Shown here in pieces: positions 1-8,898 of a DNA stretch of 64,000 nt. The stretch's first letter is position 1. Every line of letters starts with the position of its first letter. A model generated the notes under the pieces. The model was not told the origin of the DNA. It searched no databases and saw nothing but the letters and a program-made list of their open reading frames with translations. The stretch is from Pectobacterium polaris (GTDB taxonomy: Bacteria; Pseudomonadota; Gammaproteobacteria; Enterobacterales; Enterobacteriaceae): the NCBI RefSeq assembly GCF_002307355.1, contig NZ_CP017481.1:2480001-2544000 (forward strand), written 5' to 3'. The position numbers and the translations under genes are program-made.

Positions 1-2
1 AC

Positions 3-2381
3 CAGTCGCTCGACCGTGATAACCTGCTTAAAAATGTGCAGGATCGGTTTCAGGATCAGAAGAAGAGTCGCACTCAAACTGGACGCGATGAAACGGTCTA
101 TTGGATTACCCCTGCCTCTATCCCCGATGTCGGCTATTTATATGCACTGACGCCGATTTATGTGGATAACAAACTGGAAGTCATCATGGGGATTGAACAG
201 ACGATTCGTCTGGATGACTTCGTCACCATGGGTAAATTTCCGATCAGTGCCCGGCTGCTGGATCAATATAATCAGGTGGTTTTGCAGTTTTCCGATGATA
301 AAGAGCGGTACGCTTCTTCGGTAGACGGTTATCCCTCCGATCATAACTATTTTGGCTATGTGAATGGGTATGATGAACTCATTCTGAAGAAGTCGCTGTC
401 GCCGACATCATTCAGCATCGTGTATTCGCTGCCGTTGAAGGTGCTGCTCTCCCATATCAGCGCATTGATGATCAATATGCTGGTACTGAATATGCTCTCG
501 GCTATCTTGCTGTTTGTGCTGGCGCTGGTGTTTGAGCGGAAAATGCTATTGCCATCGGAAATCAATGCGTTCCAACTGGAAGAAAACGAGCAATTCAACC
601 GTAAGATTGTCGCATCGGCACCCGTAGGCATTTGTATCCTGCGTATTAATGACGGCACGAACATCCTCAGTAACGAGCTGGCGCACAACTATCTCAACCT
701 GCTTACCCACGAGGATAGGCTGCGAATTACCCGCATCATTTGCGAGCAGCAGTCTAAGTTTGTTGATGTCATGACCAGCCGCAATCATCACCTGCAAATC
801 AGCTTTGTCCATTCGCGCTATCGTAATGAAAACGTGGCGATTTGTGTGCTGTTGGACGTCAGTGCACGAGTCAAAATGGAAGAGTCGCTACAGGAAATGG
901 CGAATGCCGCCGAGCAGGCAAGCCAGTCTAAATCGATGTTTCTTGCCACGGTCAGCCATGAATTGCGTACGCCGCTGTACGGGATTATCGGTAACCTCGA
1001 TTTACTGCAAACCAAATCGTTGCCGCAGGATGCCAACCGTCTGGTTGCCGCGATGAACAACTCTTCCTCACTGCTGCTGAAAATCATCAGCGATATCCTC
1101 GATTTTTCCAAGATTGAGTCGGAGCAGTTGAAGATCGAAGCGTGTGAGTTTGCGCCGCATGAAGTCATCAGCCACATTACCAGCAACTATCTCCCGTTGG
1201 TGGTCAAAAAACGCCTGACGCTGTACTGCTTTATCGATCCCAATGTACCGGTCAGCCTGTTCGGCGATCCCGTACGTTTGCAGCAGGTGTTATCTAACCT
1301 GCTGAGCAACGCCATCAAGTTTACGGACACGGGCTGCATCATTTTCGAAGTCGGCTGCCGCGATGGTTATCTGGAATTTGTGGTGCGTGATACTGGCGTG
1401 GGCATTCAGCCTCGCGAGGCGGTGAAGCTGTTTGATCCGTTCTTCCAGGCTGGGAGCGGTGTTCAGCGTCATTTTCAGGGCACGGGCTTAGGGCTGGCGA
1501 TTTGTGAAAAGCTGGTCAATCTGATGGATGGAGACATTACCATTGAGTCGGAACCTGGGCTTGGCAGCCTGTTTGGTGTCAGAATTCCGCTCTATAAAGC
1601 GCGCTATGCCCCAGCGGCGATCAACGCCAGCCTGCAAGGGAAAACGTGCTGGTTGAGGATACGCAATGCCCGGCTTGAGGCTTATCTGCTGACGCTGTTG
1701 CAGGATCAAGGGTTGCAGGTGGCGCGTTACCAGAACCAAACCGTGTCGCCTGATGATGTGATGATTAGCGATTATGTGTCAGAAGAATCCGTTAACGTTC
1801 GGGCGCATATCGTGATGAGCGGCGCGCATACCGGGTCAGCGCAGGAAGTGAGCAACGGGCACTGGGTGCAAGGGACGTCCACACCTCAACATCTGCCGGA
1901 TTTGCTGGAAAAAATCTATCGTTCAGAGAACGAGGATAAGACTCGTACAGAGATTTCACCGCCGCTGACTAACTATGTGCGAGCTGAGAATGGCGACATT
2001 ATGATTCTGGTGGTTGACGATCACCCGATCAATCGTCGACTACTGGCGGATCAGCTAGGCTCTCTGGGCTATCAGGCAATGACGGCGAATGATGGCGTAG
2101 ATGGTCTGAGTGTGTTGAGTAAAAACCATATTGATATCGTGCTGACGGATGTCAACATGCCGAATATGGATGGTTATTTGTTCACACGGCGTATGCGCGA
2201 GCAGGGATTACGTTTCCCGGTTATCGGCGTGACGGCAAATGCGTTGGCGGAAGAAAGAGAGCGTTGCCTCGGGGCAGGGATGGATCACTGTTTGTCAAAA
2301 CCGGTTACGCTGGATACGTTGCAGCAGGCGTTGGCGCATTACAGTAACGTGGTGCGTCAGGCGAGAACATCCGAGGAATAA
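3..2381 (+). CDS. rcsC: Rcs phosphorelay hybrid sensor kinase RcsC (5' end outside window)
   Basis: Inner-membrane hybrid histidine kinase of the Rcs envelope-stress relay; it passes phosphate from its H-box through its own receiver to RcsD and then RcsB. The frame is open from base 3, so the start lies outside the window; by comparison with the E. coli protein about 160 residues are missing, and the GTG at 36 is only the first in-frame start-like codon. Visible in order: the end of the periplasmic sensor, a membrane segment near bases 450-540, the H-box SHELRTP with its His at 957-959, an ATPase domain with an N box and the motifs DTGVGI and GTGLGLAI, a linker domain, and a C-terminal receiver with VVDDHP and acceptor Asp in LTDVNMPNMDG. 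It converges on rcsB. Confidence 0.96.
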   Translation, partial: QSLDRDNLLKNVQDRFQDQKKSRTQTGRDETVYWITPASIPDVGYLYALTPIYVDNKLEVIMGIEQTIRLDDFVTMGKFPISARLLDQYNQVVLQFSDDKERYASSVDGYPSDHNYFGYVNGYDELILKKSLSPTSFSIVYSLPLKVLLSHISALMINMLVLNMLSAILLFVLALVFERKMLLPSEINAFQLEENEQFNRKIVASAPVGICILRINDGTNILSNELAHNYLNLLTHEDRLRITRIICEQQSKFVDVMTSRNHHLQISFVHSRYRNENVAICVLLDVSARVKMEESLQEMANAAEQASQSKSMFLATVSHELRTPLYGIIGNLDLLQTKSLPQDANRLVAAMNNSSSLLLKIISDILDFSKIESEQLKIEACEFAPHEVISHITSNYLPLVVKKRLTLYCFIDPNVPVSLFGDPVRLQQVLSNLLSNAIKFTDTGCIIFEVGCRDGYLEFVVRDTGVGIQPREAVKLFDPFFQAGSGVQRHFQGTGLGLAICEKLVNLMDGDITIESEPGLGSLFGVRIPLYKARYAPAAINASLQGKTCWLRIRNARLEAYLLTLLQDQGLQVARYQNQTVSPDDVMISDYVSEESVNVRAHIVMSGAHTGSAQEVSNGHWVQGTSTPQHLPDLLEKIYRSENEDKTRTEISPPLTNYVRAENGDIMILVVDDHPINRRLLADQLGSLGYQAMTANDGVDGLSVLSKNHIDIVLTDVNMPNMDGYLFTRRMREQGLRFPVIGVTANALAEERERCLGAGMDHCLSKPVTLDTLQQALAHYSNVVRQARTSEE

Positions 2382-2407
2382 CCTGCACCAGCGACTGCCG
2401 GTGCAGG
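2382..2407. terminator. Hairpin between convergent rcsC and rcsB
   Basis: Perfect 8-bp stem CCTGCACC/GGTGCAGG lying just after the rcsC stop and 11 bases before the rcsB stop. There is no long T run on either side, so it is a transcript-end hairpin candidate rather than a classical intrinsic terminator. Confidence 0.5.
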
Positions 2408-2418
2408 AGGGGAGATGC

Positions 2419-3069
2419 TTAGTCTACCTGTGTCGCGCCGCCGTTAACGGAGGACAGGTAATTCAGCAGGGCGATATCGTTCTCGACGCCCAGCTTAGTC
2501 ATGGCTGACTTTTTCTGGCTACTGATCGTTTTGATACTGCGATTCAGTTTTTTGGCGATTTCGGTAACCAAAAAGCCTTCTGCAAACAAACGCAGTACTT
2601 CACTTTCTTTTGGTGACAGGCGTTTGTCGCCGTAGCCGCTGGCGCTGATTTTCTCCAGCACTTTGGATACGCTGTCCGGCGTGAATTTCTTCCCTTTTTG
2701 CAGGGCAGCCAGCGCTTTGGGTAAATCGGTCGGCGCACCCTGTTTCAGTACGATGCCTTCGATATCCAAATCCAGCACCGCGCTCAGAATCGCCGGATTA
2801 TTGTTCATGGTAAGAACAATAATAGAAAGGTGGGGAAAATGGCGCTTAATGTATTTAATGAGGGTAATACCATCGCCGTATTTATCGCCTGGCATGGATA
2901 AATCGGTGATTAAAACATTAGCGTCCAGCTTAGGTAGGTTATTGATCAGCGCTGTTGAGTCTTCAAATTCGCCAACCACATTGACCCATTCAATCTGCTC
3001 AAGCGATTTTTTGATGCCAAAAAGGACAATAGGATGGTCGTCGGCAATAATTACGTTTAAGTTACTCAT
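2419..3069 (-). CDS. rcsB: Rcs response regulator RcsB
   Basis: DNA-binding response regulator (216 aa) that receives phosphate from RcsD and controls capsule, motility and envelope genes, alone or with partners such as RcsA. The N-terminal receiver shows the acidic pair DD at residues 10-11, acceptor Asp56 in LITDLSMPGD and the switch Thr in VLTMNN. The C-terminal LuxR-type helix-turn-helix begins at RLSPKESEVLRLF and contains EIAKKLNRSIKTISSQK. Length matches the family. It starts 8 bases after the rcsD stop, so the two are probably co-transcribed; in E. coli rcsB also has a promoter inside rcsD, which I could not confirm here. Confidence 0.98.
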   Translation of the reverse strand: MSNLNVIIADDHPIVLFGIKKSLEQIEWVNVVGEFEDSTALINNLPKLDANVLITDLSMPGDKYGDGITLIKYIKRHFPHLSIIVLTMNNNPAILSAVLDLDIEGIVLKQGAPTDLPKALAALQKGKKFTPDSVSKVLEKISASGYGDKRLSPKESEVLRLFAEGFLVTEIAKKLNRSIKTISSQKKSAMTKLGVENDIALLNYLSSVNGGATQVD

Positions 3070-3077
3070 CGTTTTGG

Positions 3078-5762
3078 TTACTCATCTTGTTGGCTACCTT
3101 GCTGCCCTTTAGGTTCTACTGGGGATAGTAATGCACTGACAAACCTCTCAATTTCATGAAGGTTAGCCTCGATCTGTTCACTATCATGCGCGGTAATATG
3201 CTGTTCAAGCTGTTCACACAACTGTTTGCCAGGATGCAGATTAAGCATGGCAAACACGCCTTTCAGCCGGTGTGCCGTCTGCGAAAGCGACGGGAAATCG
3301 CCTGCTTCCACTTCAGTATACAGCCTCTTTAAATCATCCGGTACTGTCTCCACGAACAGCGAATAATAGTCGCTTGCTGCCAATTGTTCGGCGTAAAATT
3401 CGACATTATCCGGTTCCCCTTCCTGTAGCGCATCGGGTGATGTTTCCAGTTGTAGCTCAATCAGCTTAAGTAATGCCTCCAGCAGGAGGTGGCTGATATT
3501 ATAATTCACCCGCAAACGGCGCGGGCCCAAAGGCGTTACTGTGTCATCGTCATGACTCAACAGCAGCGTATAATCTGCTTTTTTCTCCGGGTCGTCAGTC
3601 ATGCAGATATCCGCTTCCTGATTAATCTGGCGTTCATCGCTAACCAGATAATTCGCACCCCAGCCCGTCAGCATATTGCCGACAATATGCTGTACTTCAT
3701 CAGACGTCACATCCAGCAGAACGGTAATACCATCCAGCAGTTTTTCTTCCTCAACGGGAAGCGCTTCTGGCTCCAGTTTTAGCGTCAGAATATAGTGTGT
3801 GCCTAATCCGGCCTTACTGTTGATAGTTAACGCGCCGCCCAGTTTATTACAGAGTTGATTGCACAAAAATAAGGTCAATCCTGAATTTTGTCCGAAACGA
3901 TCGGAAGTTGCAGGATGCAGGAAGGGGTGCCGAATATTTTCCTGCTCTTTGCCTGAAACATTCGTTCCCGTATCGCTGATCTGAATAATCAGCGTATCCG
4001 ACTCATTATTTTTTCTATCAATCGACACCGTAATCTTGCCGTAATCCGTATTGGTCACCGAATAATTCAGCAACAGCGCCAGCGTCTTTTTCAACAGCTC
4101 GGCATCGCCCACGTAGGTTTGATTCATATCCAGATTGTAATGATGGAATAGGGTCAGACCTTTTTGATTCAATCGTGGCAGCAGCTCAAGGAGAACATGG
4201 TCGATAACCGTCAGCGGTGAAAAACTCTCGTTGACCACGCTCCATTCCTGCGCTTCCAGCTTTTCGTGCAAGGCAATATTTTCCAGCAGCTCAATCGCGC
4301 AGCGGGTATCCGCCGTTAGCTGATCCAGCGTGGGTGTCGGTACGGTTGCTGTCTCGCTGTGGCGTAGCGCATGAATATGCTGTCGCAGTGAAATCAGCGG
4401 TTGTTTGAATTCGCTGAGCAGGTTTTGGAATAACCGTTTTCTGGCATGAATATTCTTTTCGTATTCACGCTGGGCGAGCAGCAATTTCCGCTGTACCAGA
4501 ATCTCTTTATCCTGTTCACGCAGCAGGAAGAGGCAATAGTCAGGCGAATATTGGCTGCGAATTTGGCGTATTTCATACATCTCATTATTAATCGTGACCT
4601 GAATGACGCCCTGATGCTCGTCCGCCATATTGGTGATTTTTTGCAGGCTCAGGTGCGGAAGCAGCTGCTCTGCGCGCTCATTCTGTATGACGACTTTATT
4701 GTTGCTGAAATCATAAACCAGCACGCCCATCGGGATTCTGCCCGTGGTTTCGCGGTAAATATCCAGCGTCTTTTCCAATTGATGCGAGACATCCTCTCTG
4801 GGATGCGCATACTGTCGACGGAAAAGATAAAAGCCGACGATAGACACACTCAGCAGAACCAGATTCAGCAGCAGAAGCCAGACGTTATTACGTAATGAAT
4901 CAATAATCAGGACTTTTATCGGCACCTGAAAAACGATTTTTATCGGCGCATTCACGAGCGTGGCGGAGATTTCAAGATTCGAGCCATGAAGCTGAACGTC
5001 AGCCGTGCCTTCGCCATTATTGTTATCCATATTGCTGGCCGCCGGCGTATCCGGCTTCAGCATAAGATGCTCACGCGGAATGGTGTCTGGGATTAAATCG
5101 TTAATCGGTAAATCGAACGCCAGAATCGTCGCCAGATGGCCCGGCTGATTGAATGTGGTGCGTAGCGTAAAATAGTAGTCGTTATAGAAGCGTAATTTAC
5201 GCAGCGGGGAAAAACTTTCGCGCTCGTCTAGCACATTCGCCTGTTGCAGCATTTCTGTACGGCGTGCTTCGGCGATGACCGTAATATAATTACCACGGAA
5301 CTGCGAGGAGATATCTTTCAGCGTCTGCGTGGAAATCATCGTCAGGCTGTTGTCGATACCATTCAGGTAATACATGGAATAGACGCTATTCTCCGCGCCC
5401 CAGAGAATATCAAGATAGCGTGATATCCGGCGAACTGAGGTGAGCGTCCCTTTATCGTGTTGCCCAAAAATCAGCGCGTCCGTTTTCTGACCGTTTTTTT
5501 CTACATAGAAAACATTCGGCATTAAATTAATGGCGCTAATGTTGGCGTCGCTAGAAGCTGGTTCGCTGTTCAGGCTGCCGTATATTTGATAGGTGAAAAA
5601 ACGATAGGTATCGACGCGTTTTTGTATGCCCTGAGCGATGGTCGTCAGCGAATGTTTTTTGTCCGTTAGCAAATCGTTGATGTAGTTATAGCCAAATGTT
5701 CCGGTAATCAGGAGCGAGAGCACCGTAAGGAGTGAAAAATAACGCAGGATCATGGCTGGCAT
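3078..5762 (-). CDS. rcsD: Phosphotransferase RcsD
   Basis: Membrane-bound histidine phosphotransfer protein linking RcsC to RcsB (894 aa from the ATG at 5762; E. coli about 890). The N-terminal membrane segment MILRYFSLLTVLSLLITG is followed by a periplasmic domain, a second membrane segment (SLRNNVWLLLLNLVLLSVSI, residues about 285-305), a degenerate kinase-like region without a proper H-box, an ABL-type domain and a C-terminal HPt domain with the phospho-His in TAHRLKGV near residue 831. AGGAG at 5772-5776 sits 9 bases before the ATG; a TTG one codon upstream is the alternative start. Only 16 bases separate it from the MFS gene upstream on the same strand. Confidence 0.96.
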   Translation of the reverse strand: MPAMILRYFSLLTVLSLLITGTFGYNYINDLLTDKKHSLTTIAQGIQKRVDTYRFFTYQIYGSLNSEPASSDANISAINLMPNVFYVEKNGQKTDALIFGQHDKGTLTSVRRISRYLDILWGAENSVYSMYYLNGIDNSLTMISTQTLKDISSQFRGNYITVIAEARRTEMLQQANVLDERESFSPLRKLRFYNDYYFTLRTTFNQPGHLATILAFDLPINDLIPDTIPREHLMLKPDTPAASNMDNNNGEGTADVQLHGSNLEISATLVNAPIKIVFQVPIKVLIIDSLRNNVWLLLLNLVLLSVSIVGFYLFRRQYAHPREDVSHQLEKTLDIYRETTGRIPMGVLVYDFSNNKVVIQNERAEQLLPHLSLQKITNMADEHQGVIQVTINNEMYEIRQIRSQYSPDYCLFLLREQDKEILVQRKLLLAQREYEKNIHARKRLFQNLLSEFKQPLISLRQHIHALRHSETATVPTPTLDQLTADTRCAIELLENIALHEKLEAQEWSVVNESFSPLTVIDHVLLELLPRLNQKGLTLFHHYNLDMNQTYVGDAELLKKTLALLLNYSVTNTDYGKITVSIDRKNNESDTLIIQISDTGTNVSGKEQENIRHPFLHPATSDRFGQNSGLTLFLCNQLCNKLGGALTINSKAGLGTHYILTLKLEPEALPVEEEKLLDGITVLLDVTSDEVQHIVGNMLTGWGANYLVSDERQINQEADICMTDDPEKKADYTLLLSHDDDTVTPLGPRRLRVNYNISHLLLEALLKLIELQLETSPDALQEGEPDNVEFYAEQLAASDYYSLFVETVPDDLKRLYTEVEAGDFPSLSQTAHRLKGVFAMLNLHPGKQLCEQLEQHITAHDSEQIEANLHEIERFVSALLSPVEPKGQQGSQQDE

Positions 5763-5778
5763 CAATTAACGCTCCTGA

Positions 5779-6948
5779 TTAGCGGATAACGGCACGTGCG
5801 CTGGCGCTAACGCCTAGCAATAGCAGTGCGACAAACCCGAATGCGGTAGCCAAATTGCTGAACTGTGCAATAAAGCCAAGAATAGTCGGGCCGATCAGAA
5901 TACCTGCATAGCCTACCGTGGTAATGGAGGCGATGGCCAAATTCGGCGGCATGATCTTTTGATTCCCCGCGGCGCTGAAAAGGATCGGCACCACATTTGA
6001 TGCGCCGATGCCCACCATCACAAAGCCAAGAAGGGCGGTGATTGCATTATCAATGCTGATCGTTAACACCAGACCGAGTGCGGCGCAGAGGCTGCCACCG
6101 GTCAGAATTGCGTAGCGTCCTAGTGCGTTAACAATACGATCGCCGTTCAGCCTGCCTAGCGTCATCGCGACGGAAAACGCCGCATAGCCCATACCCGCCT
6201 GCGCGCCGCTCAGGTTGCGTTCAACCGTTAAAAAGAGGGCGCTCCAGTCCAGTATGGATCCTTCGGCTAAGAACATGATGAAGCACAGTGAGCCAATGAA
6301 CATCACCCAGCCGCGCGGGATGACAAACAGCGGGCCGTCGTCATCTTGATTTGTGGTGCGCAGCAGGTGTTTGTGCGCTGTTGCCATCACTATCAGCATG
6401 AGTGCGACAATCGCCAGAATTGCCATCAGCGGAGACAGGCCAAGCCACAGCAGGGCGCTAACACCGCCTGCGCCGACAATCCCACCTATGCTAAAGAAAC
6501 CATGAAAACCGGACATCATCGCCCGGCCGCTCGCCCGTTCCACGATGACGGCCTGAATATTCATCGCGACATCAATCATGCCCATGGACGCGCCGAAAAA
6601 GAGCAGCGTTATCGCCATCAGAGGCAGCGTTTCCGCCTGCGTCAGCGCGGGCAACACCAGACAAAGCAGCGCACTTGCCAGCAAAATAACGCTGCGGCAC
6701 CCTAGCTTGCTGGTGAGGAAACCGGTCAGCGGCATGGCTAAGAGCGAGCCAATACCGAGAGAAAGCAGCAACATCCCCAGAGAGGCATCACTGATAGCCA
6801 GCCGCGTTTTGACAAAGGGCACCAGCGGCGCCCAAGCAGCCATAGCAAAGCCCGCAACAAAGAAAACGAGGCGAGTGGCTGCCTGTGCTTTCTTGCCTGG
6901 CAGATTCTGATTAATGCATAACGGGTTGGAATTCAGTGTTGTACTCAT
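5779..6948 (-). CDS. MFS transporter, YbjJ-like
   Basis: Inner-membrane major facilitator protein of 389 aa with about 12 hydrophobic segments and a C-terminal half beginning after the cytoplasmic loop containing QDDDGPL. It resembles E. coli YbjJ and sugar/fucose-permease-like MFS members; the substrate cannot be read from the sequence. The ATG at 6948 (MSTTLNSNP) is chosen because the frame upstream encodes no transporter-like residues and the resulting length fits the family. It ends 16 bases before rcsD on the same strand, so readthrough into rcsDB is possible. That placement differs from E. coli, where micF/ompC lie in front of rcsD. Confidence 0.85.
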   Translation of the reverse strand: MSTTLNSNPLCINQNLPGKKAQAATRLVFFVAGFAMAAWAPLVPFVKTRLAISDASLGMLLLSLGIGSLLAMPLTGFLTSKLGCRSVILLASALLCLVLPALTQAETLPLMAITLLFFGASMGMIDVAMNIQAVIVERASGRAMMSGFHGFFSIGGIVGAGGVSALLWLGLSPLMAILAIVALMLIVMATAHKHLLRTTNQDDDGPLFVIPRGWVMFIGSLCFIMFLAEGSILDWSALFLTVERNLSGAQAGMGYAAFSVAMTLGRLNGDRIVNALGRYAILTGGSLCAALGLVLTISIDNAITALLGFVMVGIGASNVVPILFSAAGNQKIMPPNLAIASITTVGYAGILIGPTILGFIAQFSNLATAFGFVALLLLGVSASARAVIR

Positions 6949-7078
6949 CCTGAATGAGGCTATCCGGTCGATGTAACAAGGGCCTATTTTTACCATAATT
7001 AGCGGTCTGAATGGAAAGAATCCTGGTGTGCGGTTTTGGCGCGAGGAAAGAAGGGAGGCTTTGGGCCGTGGAACGGGC

Positions 7079-7105
7079 AAAAAAATGCCGATTAGATAAT
7101 CGGCA
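7079..7105 (-). terminator. Isolated terminator-like palindrome upstream of the MFS gene
   Basis: A 20-bp palindrome (TGCCGATTA, 2 bases, TAATCGGCA at 7086-7105) followed on the minus strand by seven T. It points toward the MFS gene but no minus-strand gene lies behind it, since menF is on the plus strand. It could end a leader or small RNA, or be an operator. The rest of the 6949-7358 gap shows no convincing ORF. Confidence 0.45.
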
Positions 7106-7320
7106 AAAGAATCGGTCAATTGAAGCAATAATGATGATGGAAGAGGATTTTAGAGCGATGTGCGTGACCCGTTTTGCCGTTTGGTGCGATTTCAGTCCAT
7201 GCTCACCATTATGGTCATGAGGATAACCCTCATGGGGTAAAAGATACGGCAAGGTGTACCCTGCTGAGGGTAGCCTGTTGGTCTTGCGTAACCTCTCACC
7301 CACGGCGTGTTTTTTTCCCG

Positions 7321-7326
7321 TATAAT
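7321..7326 (+). promoter_or_regulatory. Candidate -10 box for menF
   Basis: A consensus TATAAT 32 bases upstream of the menF GTG. No good -35 hexamer is found 16-18 bases upstream, so the call is tentative. Confidence 0.3.
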
Positions 7327-7358
7327 CCCCTACTTTGTGTTAGGTCTCCGGGGTAACG

Positions 7359-8681
7359 GTGAAACAACTTTCCGACTTGCTGCGGCATCTGCAGCAGGAT
7401 TTGCGCGAGCCACAGCCTGAACGCGCAGGTTTCAGACAAATAACGCGTTCATTACGTCTCAGCGAAACGTCTGAGCTATTGCCGTGGCTGGCGACCCAGC
7501 CAGTGTACCCCCAGTTCTATTGGCAGCATCGTCAGGATCGTGAAGAAGCCGCCGTGTGCGGCAACGTGTGCGGGTTTCGCCACATTCAGGATGCTGAGGC
7601 ATTCCTCGTTCAGCAGCAGTGCGATCCCGATGTGCGCATCTGGGGGCTGAACGCGTTTAATCAAACGAAAGAGGACGGCGCTGCCTCACCTGGCTACCTG
7701 TTTTTGCCTCGTGCAGAACTACGGCGTCAGGATGATACGCTCAGCCTCAGCATTAACCTGTTCAGTGACACCTCATTGCAGCAGGATGCTGTTGAAGCCT
7801 CGGCGTTTATTAACCTGCTTCTGCCACCCGCGTCGCAGCCTCTTTTGCATGCGGAAGTGCAATCCGTCGGGCATCAGCCGGAGCGTCAGGGGTGGATTGA
7901 TTTGCTCCACCGCGCGCTGCATGACATCAATGCCGGGCTGATGGAAAAAGTGGTTCTGGCGCGGGCGACCACGCTAACGCTGACACAGCCGCTACAGGCC
8001 ACCACCTTTATGGCCGCCAGCCGAGCGGCAAATCACCACTGTTTCCATTTCATGCTGGCGCATGATGCGCGCCATGCGTTTCTCGGCTCCAGCCCGGAGC
8101 GGCTTTATCGCCGTCGGGGTAGTGAACTGGAAACTGAGGCGCTGGCGGGGACGGTGGCAAGCGATCGCGATGCACGCAAAGCCGCGGAACTGGCCGACTG
8201 GCTGATGAATGACACCAAAAATCAGTGTGAGAACATGCTGGTGGTGGATGATATTTGTCAGCGGCTACAGCAGTCCGCGCTGTCGCTGGATGTCATGCCG
8301 CCGGAAATTGTGCGCCTGCGTAAAGTACAGCATCTGCGCCGTACCATTCACGCCACGCTGCGCACTGCATCCGATAGCGCGTGCCTGAATGCGTTACAGC
8401 CCACGGCAGCCGTCGCGGGCCTGCCGAGGCAAGAGGCTCGCCGTTTTATTGCTGAACATGAACCGTTTGAACGTGGCTGGTATGCCGGTTCTGCAGGTTA
8501 CCTTTCGCGTCAGCAGTCTGAATTCAGCGTGGCGCTACGTTCGGCCGAAGTGCGGGATCATGTTTTAACGCTTTATGCCGGTGCCGGAATTGTGGCGGCT
8601 TCTGATCCAGAACAAGAATGGCAGGAGTTAGAAAACAAAGCAGCAGGGCTAAGATCCCTGTTAGACGGTGATATGTCATAG
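7359..8681 (+). CDS. menF: Isochorismate synthase MenF
   Basis: Converts chorismate to isochorismate, the first committed step of menaquinone synthesis (440 aa; E. coli 431). It belongs to the chorismate-binding family: the C-terminal half carries KVVLARATTLTL, LGSSPERL, the ETEALAGTVA motif and the terminal GAGIVAASDPEQEWQELENK, which hold the Mg- and substrate-binding residues. It starts with GTG (MKQLSDLLRHL). First gene of the men cluster but separated from menD by 217 bases that hold a repeat, unlike the tight arrangement in E. coli. The men context argues for MenF rather than a siderophore EntC. Confidence 0.95.
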   Translation: MKQLSDLLRHLQQDLREPQPERAGFRQITRSLRLSETSELLPWLATQPVYPQFYWQHRQDREEAAVCGNVCGFRHIQDAEAFLVQQQCDPDVRIWGLNAFNQTKEDGAASPGYLFLPRAELRRQDDTLSLSINLFSDTSLQQDAVEASAFINLLLPPASQPLLHAEVQSVGHQPERQGWIDLLHRALHDINAGLMEKVVLARATTLTLTQPLQATTFMAASRAANHHCFHFMLAHDARHAFLGSSPERLYRRRGSELETEALAGTVASDRDARKAAELADWLMNDTKNQCENMLVVDDICQRLQQSALSLDVMPPEIVRLRKVQHLRRTIHATLRTASDSACLNALQPTAAVAGLPRQEARRFIAEHEPFERGWYAGSAGYLSRQQSEFSVALRSAEVRDHVLTLYAGAGIVAASDPEQEWQELENKAAGLRSLLDGDMS

Positions 8682-8816
8682 TTTTGTTTTATGGTTGTTG
8701 TGCGAGGTACTGGTTTATATCAAAGTCAGCGTGAGAAAAAAAAATATAATAAGGCTGATCTCGATGTTTGCTGAAGGGCACCAGACCGCCAACAGTTTGA
8801 TCATTATTATTTGCTT

Positions 8817-8871
8817 AATACCCTAAATAATTCGAGTTGCGTGAAGGCGGCTTGAAGCATAACGGATATAA
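8817..8871 (+). repeat. Short copy of a dispersed intergenic repeat (menF-menD gap)
   Basis: Starts with AATAATTCGAG and ends with CTTGAAGCATAACGGATATA, the same two ends found at 45667-45798 (other orientation), but with only about 20 bases between them. This type of element is common in genomes of the group. A TATAAT at 8745-8750 in the same gap has no good -35; the remainder of the gap shows nothing else. Confidence 0.7.
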
Positions 8872-8898
8872 CCTGCAACCTGAGTTGTTGAGTACAAC

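Noticed and set aside
6949..7303. A longer start for the MFS transporter, and a minus frame with four consecutive Ile codons (and overlapping CAT triplets) resembling an attenuator leader
   Set aside because: The extension has no transporter features, and no start codon precedes the Ile or His runs in a short frame, so a leader peptide could not be supported.
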